Assembly (NCBI GenBank): GCA_009777535.1
Contig: WRLP01000024.1
Span: forward strand, 1 to 43,941
DNA: 43,941 nucleotides
Direction: 5' to 3'
Source of the DNA: Treponema sp.
Lineage (GTDB): Bacteria; Spirochaetota; Spirochaetia; Treponematales; Breznakiellaceae
Shown here: positions 24,143-32,608 of the stretch, piece by piece
How the letters are laid out: each line of letters begins with the position of its first letter
How positions within the stretch are numbered: the first letter of the stretch is position 1
Notes under the pieces: generated by a model
The model's input: only the letters and a program-made list of their open reading frames with translations
What the model was told of the DNA's origin: nothing
Database searches by the model: none
Position numbers and translations under genes: made by a program

Positions 24143-24877
24143 ATGGATCTAACAGGGAAAAAAGCATTGATAACCGGCGCGTCAAGAGGAATTGGAAAAG
24201 CCATTACCGATCGTTTTCTTGAAGCAGGCGCGGAAGTCTGGGGGCTAAGCACGAAAGAGCCGGAAAACTTAAAAAAACGACTCGAAGAAGGCAAGGGAAA
24301 ACTCCACTGGATCACGGCTGACCTTGGCAAAATAAACGAAGTAGATGCAATTATCGAAAGCGCCCTTAAAGAATCCGGAGGATTTGACATTCTTGTAAAC
24401 AATGCCGGCATCACCAGGGATAATCTTTCTTTCAGAATGTCTTTTGAGGAATGGCAAAAAGTGATTGATTTGGATCTGTCCGCAGCCTTTTTTGCAGCCC
24501 GCACCATAGGCCGCGACATGATACGCAAACGCAGCGGCTCTATCATCAATATGTCCAGCGTTATTGGAATCCACGGCAACGGCGGGCAGGCAAACTATTC
24601 GGCGGGCAAGGCCGGACTTATCGGAGTTACCAAGAGCCTTGCCCAGGAAGTGGCAAGCCGCGGAGTGCGTGTAAACGCCATTGCTCCCGGTTATATCGAA
24701 ACAGATATGACCGCAGTGCTTCCGCAGGCGGCAAAAGAAATGATACTCGAAAAAATCCCGCTTAAACGGCAGGGGAAACCGGAAGATATAGCAGAGGCGG
24801 CGCTCTTTTTTGCGTCGGATTCCTCGGCGTATATAACAGGACAAGTTCTTTCCGTTGACGGCGGAATGTACACATAG
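24143..24877 (+). CDS. fabG: 3-oxoacyl-ACP reductase
   Basis: 244-aa short-chain dehydrogenase that uses NADPH to reduce 3-oxoacyl-ACP. The Rossmann motif TGASRGIG is at 11-18, NNAG at 86-89, and the catalytic Ser139, Tyr152 and Lys156 in INMSSVIG and NYSAGKAG. The C-terminal VLSVDGGMYT is typical for FabG. GGAAGGTTGAT precedes the ATG. Third gene of the fab operon, 11 bp after fabD and 9 bp before fabF. Confidence 0.97.
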   Translation: MDLTGKKALITGASRGIGKAITDRFLEAGAEVWGLSTKEPENLKKRLEEGKGKLHWITADLGKINEVDAIIESALKESGGFDILVNNAGITRDNLSFRMSFEEWQKVIDLDLSAAFFAARTIGRDMIRKRSGSIINMSSVIGIHGNGGQANYSAGKAGLIGVTKSLAQEVASRGVRVNAIAPGYIETDMTAVLPQAAKEMILEKIPLKRQGKPEDIAEAALFFASDSSAYITGQVLSVDGGMYT

Positions 24878-24886
24878 GAGGCTGAT

Positions 24887-26155
24887 ATGCACAGAAGGGT
24901 AGTTGTTACAGGAATGGGAGCGATTACTCCTATCGGAAATTCTGTTCAGGAATTTTGCAGCTCACTGAAAGAGGGCAGGAGCGGGATAGGGCCGATCACT
25001 GCGTTTGACACCACCGGTTTTGACGTAACTATAGCGGGTGAAATAAAAAACTTTGATGCAGGCCAATGGATAGATAAAAAAGAAGCCCGCAAGATGTCTC
25101 GCTTTGTGCAGATAGCGGCAGCGGCAACGGTTGAAGCCCTTGGCGAAGCAAAGCTGCTGGGTGAGCCTGATGCGGAGGGAAAAAGGCGTGTAACATGTGA
25201 GCCGGACAGAACCGGCATTGTACTTGGAAACGGAATCGGCGGTTTTGAGGTGGTCGAAGAATCTTTTAAGAAACTTTTTGCTTCAGGGCCAAAACGAATG
25301 CTGCCGCTTACGGTTCCATTGATGATACCCAACGAAGCGGCCGGCAATATCTCAATGATGTTCGGTACCACGGGGCCTGCACTTACCCAGGTTACTGCCT
25401 GCGCTTCGGGCACCGATGCCCTCGGCCAGGCGCTCGATCTAATCCGCAGCGGGCGCTGCGATGTGATGATTTCCGGCGGTACAGAGGCCTGTGTTGTTCC
25501 CTTTTCCGTAGGGGGGTTCCAGATGCTCAAAGCCCTTTCGACCAAGCGCTGCGACGATCCCACAAGGGCTTCCCGTCCATTCGACGCAGACCGCGACGGC
25601 TTTGTTTTAGCCGAGGGGGCAGGCGTCCTTATTCTTGAAAGCGAGGAGCATGCAAAAAAACGCGGGGCGAAAATTATCGCGGAATTTGCCGGATACGGAG
25701 TATCCGCTGATGCGTATCACATAACGGCGCCGGATCCTACAGGTATCGGCGGCGGCAATGCGATGAAAAAGGCCATTGCGGATTCCGGCCTGAAACCGGA
25801 GGATTTTCAGTATTACAATGCACACGGCACTTCGACGCAGATAAATGATCCGACAGAAACCAAGATGATTAAATACGCCTTTGGGGATCATGCCTACAAG
25901 TTAAAAATATCCAGCACCAAGAGCATGACCGGCCACTGCATTGCCGGCGCCGGCGGCATCGAAGCCATTGTCTGTATTCTTGCCATACGCGATGGTTTCT
26001 ATCCGCCGACTATCAATCTGGATAATCCCGATCCTGAATGTGATCTGGACTATGTACCCAACAAAGCCCAATTCGGAGAAATTACGGCGGCAGCCTCCGG
26101 CTCTCTTGGATTCGGCGGGCACAACGGCGTAGTGGTTTTCAAAAAATATGAATGA
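24887..26155 (+). CDS. fabF: 3-oxoacyl-ACP synthase II (KAS II)
   Basis: 422-aa elongating condensing enzyme. The Cys-His-His triad is present: Cys172 in VTACASGTDALG, His in YNAHGTSTQIND (about 312) and His in STKSMTGHCIAGAGG (about 349). The N-terminus RRVVVTGMGAITPIG and C-terminus GFGGHNGVVVFKK are classic. An AGGAGG ribosome site precedes the ATG by 7 nt, the strongest in the operon, which would give high FabF levels. The last 8 bp overlap the start of fabZ, so the two are translationally coupled. Confidence 0.97.
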   Translation: MHRRVVVTGMGAITPIGNSVQEFCSSLKEGRSGIGPITAFDTTGFDVTIAGEIKNFDAGQWIDKKEARKMSRFVQIAAAATVEALGEAKLLGEPDAEGKRRVTCEPDRTGIVLGNGIGGFEVVEESFKKLFASGPKRMLPLTVPLMIPNEAAGNISMMFGTTGPALTQVTACASGTDALGQALDLIRSGRCDVMISGGTEACVVPFSVGGFQMLKALSTKRCDDPTRASRPFDADRDGFVLAEGAGVLILESEEHAKKRGAKIIAEFAGYGVSADAYHITAPDPTGIGGGNAMKKAIADSGLKPEDFQYYNAHGTSTQINDPTETKMIKYAFGDHAYKLKISSTKSMTGHCIAGAGGIEAIVCILAIRDGFYPPTINLDNPDPECDLDYVPNKAQFGEITAAASGSLGFGGHNGVVVFKKYE

Positions 26156-26561
26156 AATAGAAAACCTGCTGCCGCACAGGGAGCCTTTTCTTTTTGTTGA
26201 TGAGATAGTCGAAGCAAGCGACGAAAAAATCATCGCAAAACGGACATTTACCGAGAAGGACTTTTTCTTTAAGGGACATTTTCCCGAATATCCGGTGGTG
26301 CCGGGCGTTATCCTGATCGAAACCATGGCGCAGTCCGGCGGCGCCGGCCTTAGAAAACTCGGCGTTCTTGGTGATAACGCCCTGTTTTTTATGGCCACCA
26401 TTGATAAAGTAAAATTACGGCGCCAGGTCAGGCCGGGGGATGTAGTGCGGTCGGAAGTAATAAATTTAAGGGTTTCACCCAGAATGATAAAACAATCCGG
26501 CAAGGCCTATATCGGAGATGAACTGGCCGCAGAAGCCGAATGGATGTGTATCGTTGGCTAG
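26148..26561 (+). CDS. fabZ: 3-hydroxyacyl-ACP dehydratase
   Basis: 137-aa hotdog-fold dehydratase. The active-site His44 in FKGHFPEYPVVPG and Glu58 in ILIETMAQSGG are in place, and LLPHREPFLFVD opens the protein as in FabZ rather than FabA. It overlaps fabF by 8 bp. A small hairpin (26576-26596) separates it from fabV. It removes water from 3-hydroxyacyl-ACP to give the trans-2-enoyl-ACP used by the next enzyme. Confidence 0.95.
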   Translation: MNEIENLLPHREPFLFVDEIVEASDEKIIAKRTFTEKDFFFKGHFPEYPVVPGVILIETMAQSGGAGLRKLGVLGDNALFFMATIDKVKLRRQVRPGDVVRSEVINLRVSPRMIKQSGKAYIGDELAAEAEWMCIVG

Positions 26562-26575
26562 AGCCGGCGGTACAG

Positions 26576-26596
26576 AGTTTTGCCCTAGGTAAAACT
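26576..26596 (+). promoter_or_regulatory. Hairpin between fabZ and fabV
   Basis: AGTTTTGCC (26576-26584) pairs with GGTAAAACT (26588-26596) around a 3-nt loop with one G-U pair, followed by TTATT and then a run of As. The T-tract is too short for a strong terminator; it may be a processing site or partial attenuator that lowers fabV relative to fabZ. Confidence 0.4.
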
Positions 26597-26621
26597 TTAT
26601 TAAAAAAAACAGGAAGTTATC

Positions 26622-27824
26622 GTGATAATTAAACCCAGAGTACGAAATAATATTTGCATCAACAGCCACCCGCAAGGGTGCGCTGTTTCCGTACAGCGCC
26701 AAATCGAATACGCAAAAGAAGCCTTAAAGCCGGTAATTGGCGTAACGCCGAAACTCGCGCTTGTTATCGGCTGCTCCAACGGCTATGGTTTGGCAAGCCG
26801 CATTGCCGCGGCTTTTGGTTACGGCGCCGCCACAGTAGGAATCTCCAAGGAAAAACCGGCAACACAAACCCATACCGCCACGCCTGGTTTTTACAATAAC
26901 CGCGCCTTCGAAAAAGAGGCGGCAAAAGCGGCTCTGGTTTACAAGACCATTGACGGCAATGCCTTCTCCGACGAGATGAAGGCCGATGCCGCACAGGCTG
27001 TCAGGGAAGCCGCTGCCGCCGCCGGAATTCCGGAAAAAATCGATCTTATCGTTTATTCCCTGGCCTCTCCGGTCAGGGTTGATCCCAAAACCGGCGTTAT
27101 GTACAAATCGGCGCTTAAACCCATTGGCGCACCCTTTTCGGGAAAAACCCTTGATATAATGACCGGCTCGTTCAATATTGCGGAAATAGGGCCGGCCGCA
27201 GAAGAAGAAATTGCAAGCACCGTTAAGGTCATGGGCGGAGAAGACTGGGAGTTATGGATTGAGGCGCTGGATAAAGAAGGGCTGCTTTCGCCGCAAACCC
27301 GTACTGTTGCCTACACCTACCTTGGCCCTGAACACTCCTGGCCGATTTATAAAAACGGAACAATAGGCAGAGCCAAGGAAGACCTGGAACGCGCCTGCCG
27401 TGACATCAACAAAAATTACGCCGGAAAAATCGCCGGGGCCTGGATTTCTGTAAACAAGGCATTGGTAACACGATCAAGTGCGATCATTCCAATCATTCCG
27501 CTTTACCTTTCCTGCCTGTTCAGGGTGATGAAAGACATGGGGCTTCATGAAGACTGCATCAGACAGATTGCCCGGTTATACCGCGACCACCTTTATCAGT
27601 CTGCGCCCTCTGCAGGCGCATCTGTTGACAGCGAAGGGCGAATCCGCATTGACGATTTGGAAATGCGAGACGATGTTCAGAGGGCGGTTATGGAAAGAAT
27701 GAACAGGACAACGCCGGAAAATGTATTCACCGAAACCGACATTGCCGGAATAAAGCGCGACTTTCTTAACGCCCACGGTTTTGAAATTGAGGGTGTTGAT
27801 TACAGCGCCGACATTGCCGTCTAG
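26622..27824 (+). CDS. fabV: trans-2-enoyl-ACP/CoA reductase, FabV/Ter family
   Basis: 400-aa NADH-dependent enoyl reductase, completing the elongation cycle. The dinucleotide-binding loop is GCSNGYGLASRIAAAFGYGA (about 50-69). The FabV/Ter hallmark Tyr-(8 residues)-Lys is in IYKNGTIGRAK (about 240-250), and the C-terminal segment HGFEIEGVDYSADI is typical. T. denticola Ter is the well-known relative; Ter prefers crotonyl-CoA while FabV acts on enoyl-ACP, and position in a fab operon favours the fatty-acid role here. It starts with GTG after an AGGAAG site, 60 bp after fabZ. Its stop is 6 bp from the end of the convergent hydrolase gene. Confidence 0.95.
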   Translation: MIIKPRVRNNICINSHPQGCAVSVQRQIEYAKEALKPVIGVTPKLALVIGCSNGYGLASRIAAAFGYGAATVGISKEKPATQTHTATPGFYNNRAFEKEAAKAALVYKTIDGNAFSDEMKADAAQAVREAAAAAGIPEKIDLIVYSLASPVRVDPKTGVMYKSALKPIGAPFSGKTLDIMTGSFNIAEIGPAAEEEIASTVKVMGGEDWELWIEALDKEGLLSPQTRTVAYTYLGPEHSWPIYKNGTIGRAKEDLERACRDINKNYAGKIAGAWISVNKALVTRSSAIIPIIPLYLSCLFRVMKDMGLHEDCIRQIARLYRDHLYQSAPSAGASVDSEGRIRIDDLEMRDDVQRAVMERMNRTTPENVFTETDIAGIKRDFLNAHGFEIEGVDYSADIAV

Positions 27825-27830
27825 GCGTAT

Positions 27831-28685
27831 TTACCTGGCGTTAACAAAACTGAAACCGTTCCCTTCAGCTTCTACTGTGCCGATGCCGGGATACACGATA
27901 TGAGCGCCTGCTACCGGAATCTTGTTCTTTGCCGCATAATCCAAAATCAGTTTGCGCATTGCGGCAGAGGCAGCGGCGTCCATATCGTAGGTTGCGGAAA
28001 TATTCGGACTGGGAAACTGGACGAGCGCAACATGCAACAGGTCTCCGATAAGCAATAATTTGTCTCTGCCGCTTTCCAGTAGAAAAACAGTGTGCCCCGG
28101 CGTGTGGCCGTAAGCGACAATGGGAGTGATCCCTGGAAGAAGCTCGCGGAGAGTTGTTCCCAGCAGCTGGGGCTCGAAGGTTTCAACACGGGAACCGTAG
28201 GCAGCCAGGGCTGCAACCGCTCCCTGATTCACACTGATACCGGTAAAGTGATTCCTTTCCCTGGAAGCGACAAGAATTCTCGCCCTTGGGAAAAGCGGGC
28301 GGCCATCTCTCTGCAGCCCGCCGATGTGATCCCCATGCAGATGTGTCAGAAGCACAGCATCTACCTGGCCGGGCTCTACGCCCAGGGCGCTGATTTTTTC
28401 AAAAACAGCCCCGCCGAATCCGGTATCTACAAGAATATTCTGCCCCGGCGCCTTTATAAGAAAAGTGTTAGTCGAATGTTTGAACCCGTCGGCGGGAATA
28501 TAACGCCTTAAAAGGGCATCATCAGCGCCGACAAGAATGCCGGCGTTTCCGTCACGCTCGGTTTCAACCAGCATGTGAACTTCGTACTGCCCCACCCTGT
28601 AAGAAAAAATCCCGTCAGTTTCCGAAGCAAAACCTGCGGCCGCAGCCGTGCCGATAAGTAACCCGGCAATTAATTTCTCTTTCAT
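27831..28685 (-). CDS. Exported metallo-beta-lactamase-fold hydrolase
   Basis: 284-aa MBL-fold protein with a signal peptide (MKEKLIAGLLIGTAAAAGFA). The metal-binding motif is THLHGDHIGG at about 114-123, with the later His of GHTPGHTVFLLE (about 195-206), the Asp/His of LIGDLLHVAL and a final AGAHIVYPG. The N-terminal layout (VDTGFGGAVFEKI) resembles the lactonase/AHL-hydrolase branch rather than true beta-lactamases. Periplasmic location is likely. AAGGGGG precedes the ATG. It converges with fabV and follows the TPR lipoprotein by 16 bp, forming a two-gene unit. Substrate unknown. Confidence 0.9.
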   Translation of the reverse strand: MKEKLIAGLLIGTAAAAGFASETDGIFSYRVGQYEVHMLVETERDGNAGILVGADDALLRRYIPADGFKHSTNTFLIKAPGQNILVDTGFGGAVFEKISALGVEPGQVDAVLLTHLHGDHIGGLQRDGRPLFPRARILVASRERNHFTGISVNQGAVAALAAYGSRVETFEPQLLGTTLRELLPGITPIVAYGHTPGHTVFLLESGRDKLLLIGDLLHVALVQFPSPNISATYDMDAAASAAMRKLILDYAAKNKIPVAGAHIVYPGIGTVEAEGNGFSFVNAR

Positions 28686-28701
28686 TTACAGCCCCCTTAA
28701 A

Positions 28702-29421
28702 CTAATCCGAACCTGCTATTGCATCATCAATCCGTTTTGCAATTGCATCATCAACATCCGCTATTTTGGCAAGTTCAATAAAGATTGAATCGGCCAGATC
28801 ATTCCTTCCCAGTAAATCCAATGTAGTTCCTATGAACCCAAGGTATATCGTTTTTAAATTCCTGTCATCGTTTTTTCCGGTAATAATATCGATATTGTAT
28901 CCCTGGCTGTATGCGGTAAATGCTTTTTCCAGCAGGGATTGTTTTTCCTGTTCGGAAACAGGATTGTCAGGGCTGGCGACAGGTTTTAGAACAGCATCAT
29001 AATATGCTGTAGCAAGGAAAAGGTACAGCGAAAAATCATTAAAATTCAAATTCCTTGTGATTCGAACTCCCTGTTTTGACGCAGTATTCGGCGTCCAGTG
29101 GAAACCCAATGTTGTTTCAATCCGGAAATCAGGTTCAAGCTCCAGAGCCTTCTCCCAACTTCCGGCGGCTGAAATATATCTCTCCCTTGTGTAGTAATAA
29201 TAACCCATATTATGATATGTTTCGGCATCATAAGGATCGTCGGCTACTGCCTGCTGAAAAACCTGCTCTTCTTTTAATTCCTGTTCTGCTTTCACTTCCT
29301 GTTCTTTATTTTCCGTAAGCGACAGCGAGGCAGCCTCCTCCGCGGGCGGGGTGGAAACACATACAGTCAAAAGAAAGAAAGGAATTATGTATATAATGGC
29401 AAGCCGTCTATTTTTACTCAT
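28702..29421 (-). CDS. TPR lipoprotein
   Basis: 239-aa predicted lipoprotein. The signal is MSKNRRLAIIYIIPFFLLTVC, with Cys21 in an LTVC lipobox that is less canonical than most. A Glu-rich linker follows (EEAASLSLTENKEQEVKAEQE). One clear TPR repeat lies near 57-92 (DAETYHNMGYYYYTRERYISAAGSWEKALELEP), with a second likely at about 130-180 (LATAYYDAVL, EKAFTAYSQGYN). It probably scaffolds an envelope complex. No Shine-Dalgarno is present; the promoter at 29433-29461 would give a leader of only a few bases. The MBL hydrolase gene follows on the same transcript. Confidence 0.8.
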   Translation of the reverse strand: MSKNRRLAIIYIIPFFLLTVCVSTPPAEEAASLSLTENKEQEVKAEQELKEEQVFQQAVADDPYDAETYHNMGYYYYTRERYISAAGSWEKALELEPDFRIETTLGFHWTPNTASKQGVRITRNLNFNDFSLYLFLATAYYDAVLKPVASPDNPVSEQEKQSLLEKAFTAYSQGYNIDIITGKNDDRNLKTIYLGFIGTTLDLLGRNDLADSIFIELAKIADVDDAIAKRIDDAIAGSD

Positions 29422-29432
29422 TTATACGGATC

Positions 29433-29461
29433 ATTCTAGTATTAATAGACAACAGTATCAA
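29433..29461 (-). promoter_or_regulatory. Promoter of the TPR lipoprotein gene
   Basis: On the minus strand TTGATA (29456-29461) and TAGAAT (29433-29438) are 17 bp apart. The start codon is 11 nt after the -10, so the leader would be about 4-5 nt and there is no Shine-Dalgarno. Confidence 0.6.
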
Positions 29462-29555
29462 TTATTGGGCCGGGCACTTTCTGGTTTGGAACAGAAATAA
29501 CATTAAATGGAACGATTTTATTTACTTTAGCGCCCGAAGCTTCTGAACAACTCTA

Positions 29556-30236
29556 TTAAAAAATCCTGTAGCCCATAGCCAGTAAGAATTCACAGCCAAT
29601 CCCGCCAAAAGTAGTTTTTACACCGCTGATAAAGGGCGACAGATCACGCTTAACCCCTATTCTTTTGTCAATCCAGCCATCTGTTTCCAGGGGGAAACAA
29701 ATGGTAATTGCTGTTCTGGCAAATAATTTTCGATTAATATTCAAGTCATATCCCACTCCGGTTTTTATCCACATTTGGTCCCAGTCTTCTTTAGGAACAT
29801 CGCCTTCGTTCCTATTGTAGCCATAATCAGAAGTAAGGTTTATTTTATAGGCAAAACCAAATAAAGGTATTATGCTGCTGCTTTTTATACGAAACGGATA
29901 TTTTACAAATAAAGCTAAATCCAGATATGAGATATTTAAATCGCCGTATTCGGTTTCTAAATCCAGAGGATAGCCAAAACTAGACTGGGAATAAGACCCT
30001 GCCAATGCCCGATAGTAACTAACATCAAATTCTACATATTTAGCATCAAAAAAAGCATATACTCCCCAATCAGTCCAATTATATTTTATATATGCTGTTT
30101 TATAACCTTCCGCTGAAACTTGAAGCTGTTCGGTATAGGGAGTTATTTTGAATCCTCCTCCAGCCGACAAGTCAATTGAAAAAAGCGGAAAACTTACCAA
30201 AGTTGATACAAATACGGTTATAAACAATTTCTTCAT
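29556..30236 (-). CDS. Small outer-membrane beta-barrel protein
   Basis: 226-aa protein from the ATG at 30236 (MKKLFITVFVSTLVSFPLFS signal); the open frame extends upstream to 30284 but the AGAGGT site 4-5 nt before 30236 favours the shorter start. Strands such as GVYAFFDAKYVEFDVSYYRAL, ISYLDLALFVKYPF, IIPLFGFAYKI and the final IGCEFLLAMGYRIF are amphipathic, and the C-terminal Phe is typical of outer-membrane barrels. About eight strands fit an opacity/OmpW-sized barrel. Specific family not recognised. It stands apart from the TPR gene by 134 bp. Confidence 0.75.
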   Translation of the reverse strand: MKKLFITVFVSTLVSFPLFSIDLSAGGGFKITPYTEQLQVSAEGYKTAYIKYNWTDWGVYAFFDAKYVEFDVSYYRALAGSYSQSSFGYPLDLETEYGDLNISYLDLALFVKYPFRIKSSSIIPLFGFAYKINLTSDYGYNRNEGDVPKEDWDQMWIKTGVGYDLNINRKLFARTAITICFPLETDGWIDKRIGVKRDLSPFISGVKTTFGGIGCEFLLAMGYRIF

Positions 30237-30328
30237 CACATACCTCTGTATATCCAATATAACAAAAAACACGTTCTTTTCCAAATATATTCGACATTAC
30301 TCCCCTTACAATCTCCTGCCTTTAGCCT

Positions 30329-30334
30329 TACAAT
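30329..30334 (+). promoter_or_regulatory. -10 box of ccdA-tlpA, 6 nt before the ATG
   Basis: TACAAT at 30329-30334 is followed by 6 nt and the ATG at 30341. CTTACA (30305-30310) is a possible -35 at 18 bp. There is no Shine-Dalgarno, so a leaderless transcript is likely. Confidence 0.4.
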
Positions 30335-30340
30335 TTTAAT

Positions 30341-31618
30341 ATGAACGAAAACCTGTCGATTTTCCTGGCTTTTGGCGCCGGATTGCTCTCATTTTTATCT
30401 CCCTGTATTCTGCCGCTTATTCCTTCTTATCTGTGCGTCATCGGCGGTGCGCCGATGACTGCCGGCGCAAAAGCGGACGCCGCGGAATTCAGGCCCCGGC
30501 TTGTTGCAAGGACTGTCAGCTTTATTCTTGGATTCAGCGCAGTTTTTATTGCGCTCAGCATCATCTTTACCGTAACTTTCGGTCTAATGGGGGGTATATT
30601 CCGTTACATCAATATAATCTCCGGGGTGATCGTCATCACTCTCGGCCTGCATTTTATTTTTGATTTTATTTCATTTTTGAATTATGAAAAAAAGTTTCAC
30701 CTGACAAACAAAATCAGGGGCATTCCCGGCGCATTCGCCGCAGGTTCTGCATTTGGCGCCGGCTGGACTCCCTGCGTAGGGCCGGCGCTGGCGGGCATTT
30801 TGCTGCTGGCTGCACAGGCAGGCGGTATCCCCCGCGCGGTATTGTACCTCGCCTGTTATTCAGCCGGCCTGGGGCTTCCCTTTTTGTTAGCCTCGGTCTT
30901 TTTCAACACCTTCCTGAAAACTTCTGTAAAACTTCGCAGCCATCTTCCATTGATACGCCGCGTCAGCGGTGCGCTGCTGATAATAATCGGCGTTACAATT
31001 ATAACCGGCCACTATCAGGCGCTAAACGCCCTCACGGCTAAATGGCAGGCAGGAATAATGCCCCCATCCGGTGCGGCGAACAGCGAAGTAAATTACCAGT
31101 TAACTTCCGGCAGAGTTGCGCCCGGCAACGATACCGCAGACAACACAGTACCTGACGAGGTGCTCGCCGCTTTCAGGAGGGCGGGCATTCCGGTTGTAGC
31201 GTCCGGAATTGATCCCGTAGACTTCACCCTGCCGCTGCTTAACGGAAAGGAGATAAGTCTTTCGGAACTGACGGGCAAGGTAGTGTTTTTAAATTTTTGG
31301 GCTACATGGTGCGGGCCGTGCCGAATGGAAATGCCTTCCATGGAAGCTGTATATCAAAAGCTGAAGAACAGAGGCTTCGAAATACTGGCGATTAATCTCG
31401 GTGAAAGACAGGAAGATGTTTCAGCCTTTATGAAGGAATACAGCTTGAGTTTTCCAACGGCACTGGATGCAAGAGGATTCACCGGCTCAATCTATGGAGC
31501 GCAGGCCATTCCCACGACCTACATCATAGACCGGCGGGGACTCATCGTATCAAGACTTGTAGGCTCCATCGACTGGAATACGCCGGAAATAATCAGCGCA
31601 CTGGAATCCCTGCTTTAA
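30341..31618 (+). CDS. CcdA-like membrane thiol transporter fused to a TlpA/ResA thioredoxin
   Basis: 425-aa two-domain membrane protein. Residues of about 1-240 are a CcdA/DsbD-beta module with about six membrane segments and its redox cysteines in [11 protein letters not shown] (Cys22) and [12 protein letters not shown] (about 146). After a linker, residues of about 285-425 are a periplasmic thioredoxin fold with the active site [16 protein letters not shown] and the cis-Pro region QAIPTTYI. The CcdA part passes electrons from cytoplasmic thioredoxin to the TlpA part, which reduces disulphides outside the membrane. Carrying both on one chain makes a self-contained DsbD-like relay. The stop overlaps the ATG of the ABC ATPase by one base. 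Confidence 0.93.
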   Translation: MNENLSIFLAFGAGLLSFLSPCILPLIPSYLCVIGGAPMTAGAKADAAEFRPRLVARTVSFILGFSAVFIALSIIFTVTFGLMGGIFRYINIISGVIVITLGLHFIFDFISFLNYEKKFHLTNKIRGIPGAFAAGSAFGAGWTPCVGPALAGILLLAAQAGGIPRAVLYLACYSAGLGLPFLLASVFFNTFLKTSVKLRSHLPLIRRVSGALLIIIGVTIITGHYQALNALTAKWQAGIMPPSGAANSEVNYQLTSGRVAPGNDTADNTVPDEVLAAFRRAGIPVVASGIDPVDFTLPLLNGKEISLSELTGKVVFLNFWATWCGPCRMEMPSMEAVYQKLKNRGFEILAINLGERQEDVSAFMKEYSLSFPTALDARGFTGSIYGAQAIPTTYIIDRRGLIVSRLVGSIDWNTPEIISALESLL

Positions 31619-32367
31619 TGATAGAAGTTCTGGGTATAAAAAAATCTTTTAACAACAACCCCGTTCTAAGGGGGTTGAGTTTCCGCATAAACAAGGGCGA
31701 TGTTCTGACCATCATCGGGCCGAGCGGCTCGGGAAAGACCACTCTATTGCGCTGCATCGACTTTCTTGAGCGTGCCGATGAGGGAACTCTTTCCTTTGAC
31801 GGCGAAACATTCGATTTGTCCCAGGCTTCCAAAAAACAGGTTTATGATATCCGCCGGCGGATTGGTTTTGTTTTTCAGAGCCATCATCTTTTTAACAATA
31901 AAACCGCTTTGGGCAATGTAATGGAAGGGCTTGTTACTGCCAGAAAAATCCCGAAGCCGGAAGCAGAGCGCATTGCCAAAGAAACCCTGAATAAAGTCGG
32001 GCTTTCCGACAGATGCGATTACTATCCGTCGCAGCTTTCCGGCGGACAGCAGCAGCGGGTGGGCATTGCCCGTGCCCTTGCGCCGAGCCCTGACTTGCTC
32101 CTGTTTGATGAACCGACATCCGCCCTTGATCCGGAGCTCACCGGTGAGGTATTGGCAGTAATGAAACTGCTGGCAGGCGAGGGCGTTACCATGGTTGTGG
32201 TAACCCACGAGATGAGTTTTGCCCGTGATGCAGCAAACCGTGTCATTTTCGTGGATAACGGCAGTATTGTAGAGGAAGCCATATCGGAAGATTTTTTCTC
32301 CAGCCCGCGAGAAGAGCGAACAAGGCAGTTTTTGAGCCGGGCCCTGCAGCAGCCGATAATGAAATAG
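31618..32367 (+). CDS. Polar amino-acid ABC transporter ATPase (GlnQ/HisP type)
   Basis: 249-aa nucleotide-binding subunit. Walker [12 protein letters not shown] at about 34-44, Q-loop FVFQSHHLF at about 85, signature [15 protein letters not shown] at about 139, Walker [15 protein letters not shown] at about 160 and the H-loop [10 protein letters not shown] are all present. The sequence is of the polar amino-acid uptake type (GlnQ, HisP, ArtP). The cognate binding protein and permeases are probably those at 37787-40058, about 5 kb downstream. TAATG overlap with ccdA-tlpA couples translation. Perfect hairpins follow the stop. Confidence 0.93.
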   Translation: MIEVLGIKKSFNNNPVLRGLSFRINKGDVLTIIGPSGSGKTTLLRCIDFLERADEGTLSFDGETFDLSQASKKQVYDIRRRIGFVFQSHHLFNNKTALGNVMEGLVTARKIPKPEAERIAKETLNKVGLSDRCDYYPSQLSGGQQQRVGIARALAPSPDLLLFDEPTSALDPELTGEVLAVMKLLAGEGVTMVVVTHEMSFARDAANRVIFVDNGSIVEEAISEDFFSSPREERTRQFLSRALQQPIMK

Positions 32368-32373
32368 ACAAAG

Positions 32374-32407
32374 CAATGATTAAATCCAATCGAGGATTTA
32401 ATCATTG
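32374..32407 (+). terminator. Perfect 14-bp hairpin after the ABC ATPase gene
   Basis: CAATGATTAAATCC (32374-32387) and its exact complement (32394-32407) surround a 6-nt loop, 6 bp after the stop codon, followed by TTTCTTA. The stem is AT-rich and the T-run short, so it may be a weak terminator or an mRNA 3'-end stabiliser. Confidence 0.6.
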
Positions 32408-32417
32408 TTTCTTACCC

Positions 32418-32445
32418 GTATTTGCATAATGAAATGAGCAAATAC
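32418..32445 (+). repeat. Second hairpin: 8-bp perfect inverted repeat
   Basis: GTATTTGC (32418-32425) and GCAAATAC (32438-32445) enclose 12 nt. It is the middle member of three consecutive hairpins. Confidence 0.55.
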
Positions 32446-32448
32446 AAA

Positions 32449-32487
32449 GGGAACCGCTGATTAGCGTCAAGTTAATCAGCGGTTCCC
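32449..32487 (+). repeat. Third hairpin: 15-bp perfect inverted repeat
   Basis: GGGAACCGCTGATTA (32449-32463) and its exact complement (32473-32487) enclose 9 nt. The stem is strong, but no T-run follows. A related TTAATCAGCG string occurs near 4300. Confidence 0.65.
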
Positions 32488-32541
32488 TAGTAAACAAACG
32501 GGACAAAAAGTATAATTTTTCCATAATTTATAAAAAAAAAG

Positions 32542-32570
32542 TGGCAAATTTGCCGATTTATTTGTATAAT
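32542..32570 (+). promoter_or_regulatory. Candidate promoter of the glycosidase/ppx/ppk unit
   Basis: TGGCAA (32542-32547) and TATAAT (32565-32570) are 17 bp apart. Transcription would begin near 32577, after the ATG at 32573, which argues for the GTG at 32609 as the real start of the next gene. Confidence 0.5.
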
Positions 32571-32608
32571 CAATGGGTTATAGTTTTTTTCTTACCAGAG
32601 GAGCAGGG

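Noticed and set aside
32573-32608. ATG start of the glycosidase at 32573
   Set aside because: It is 2 nt from the TATAAT box and lacks a ribosome site, whereas the GTG at 32609 has AGAGGAG at good spacing.
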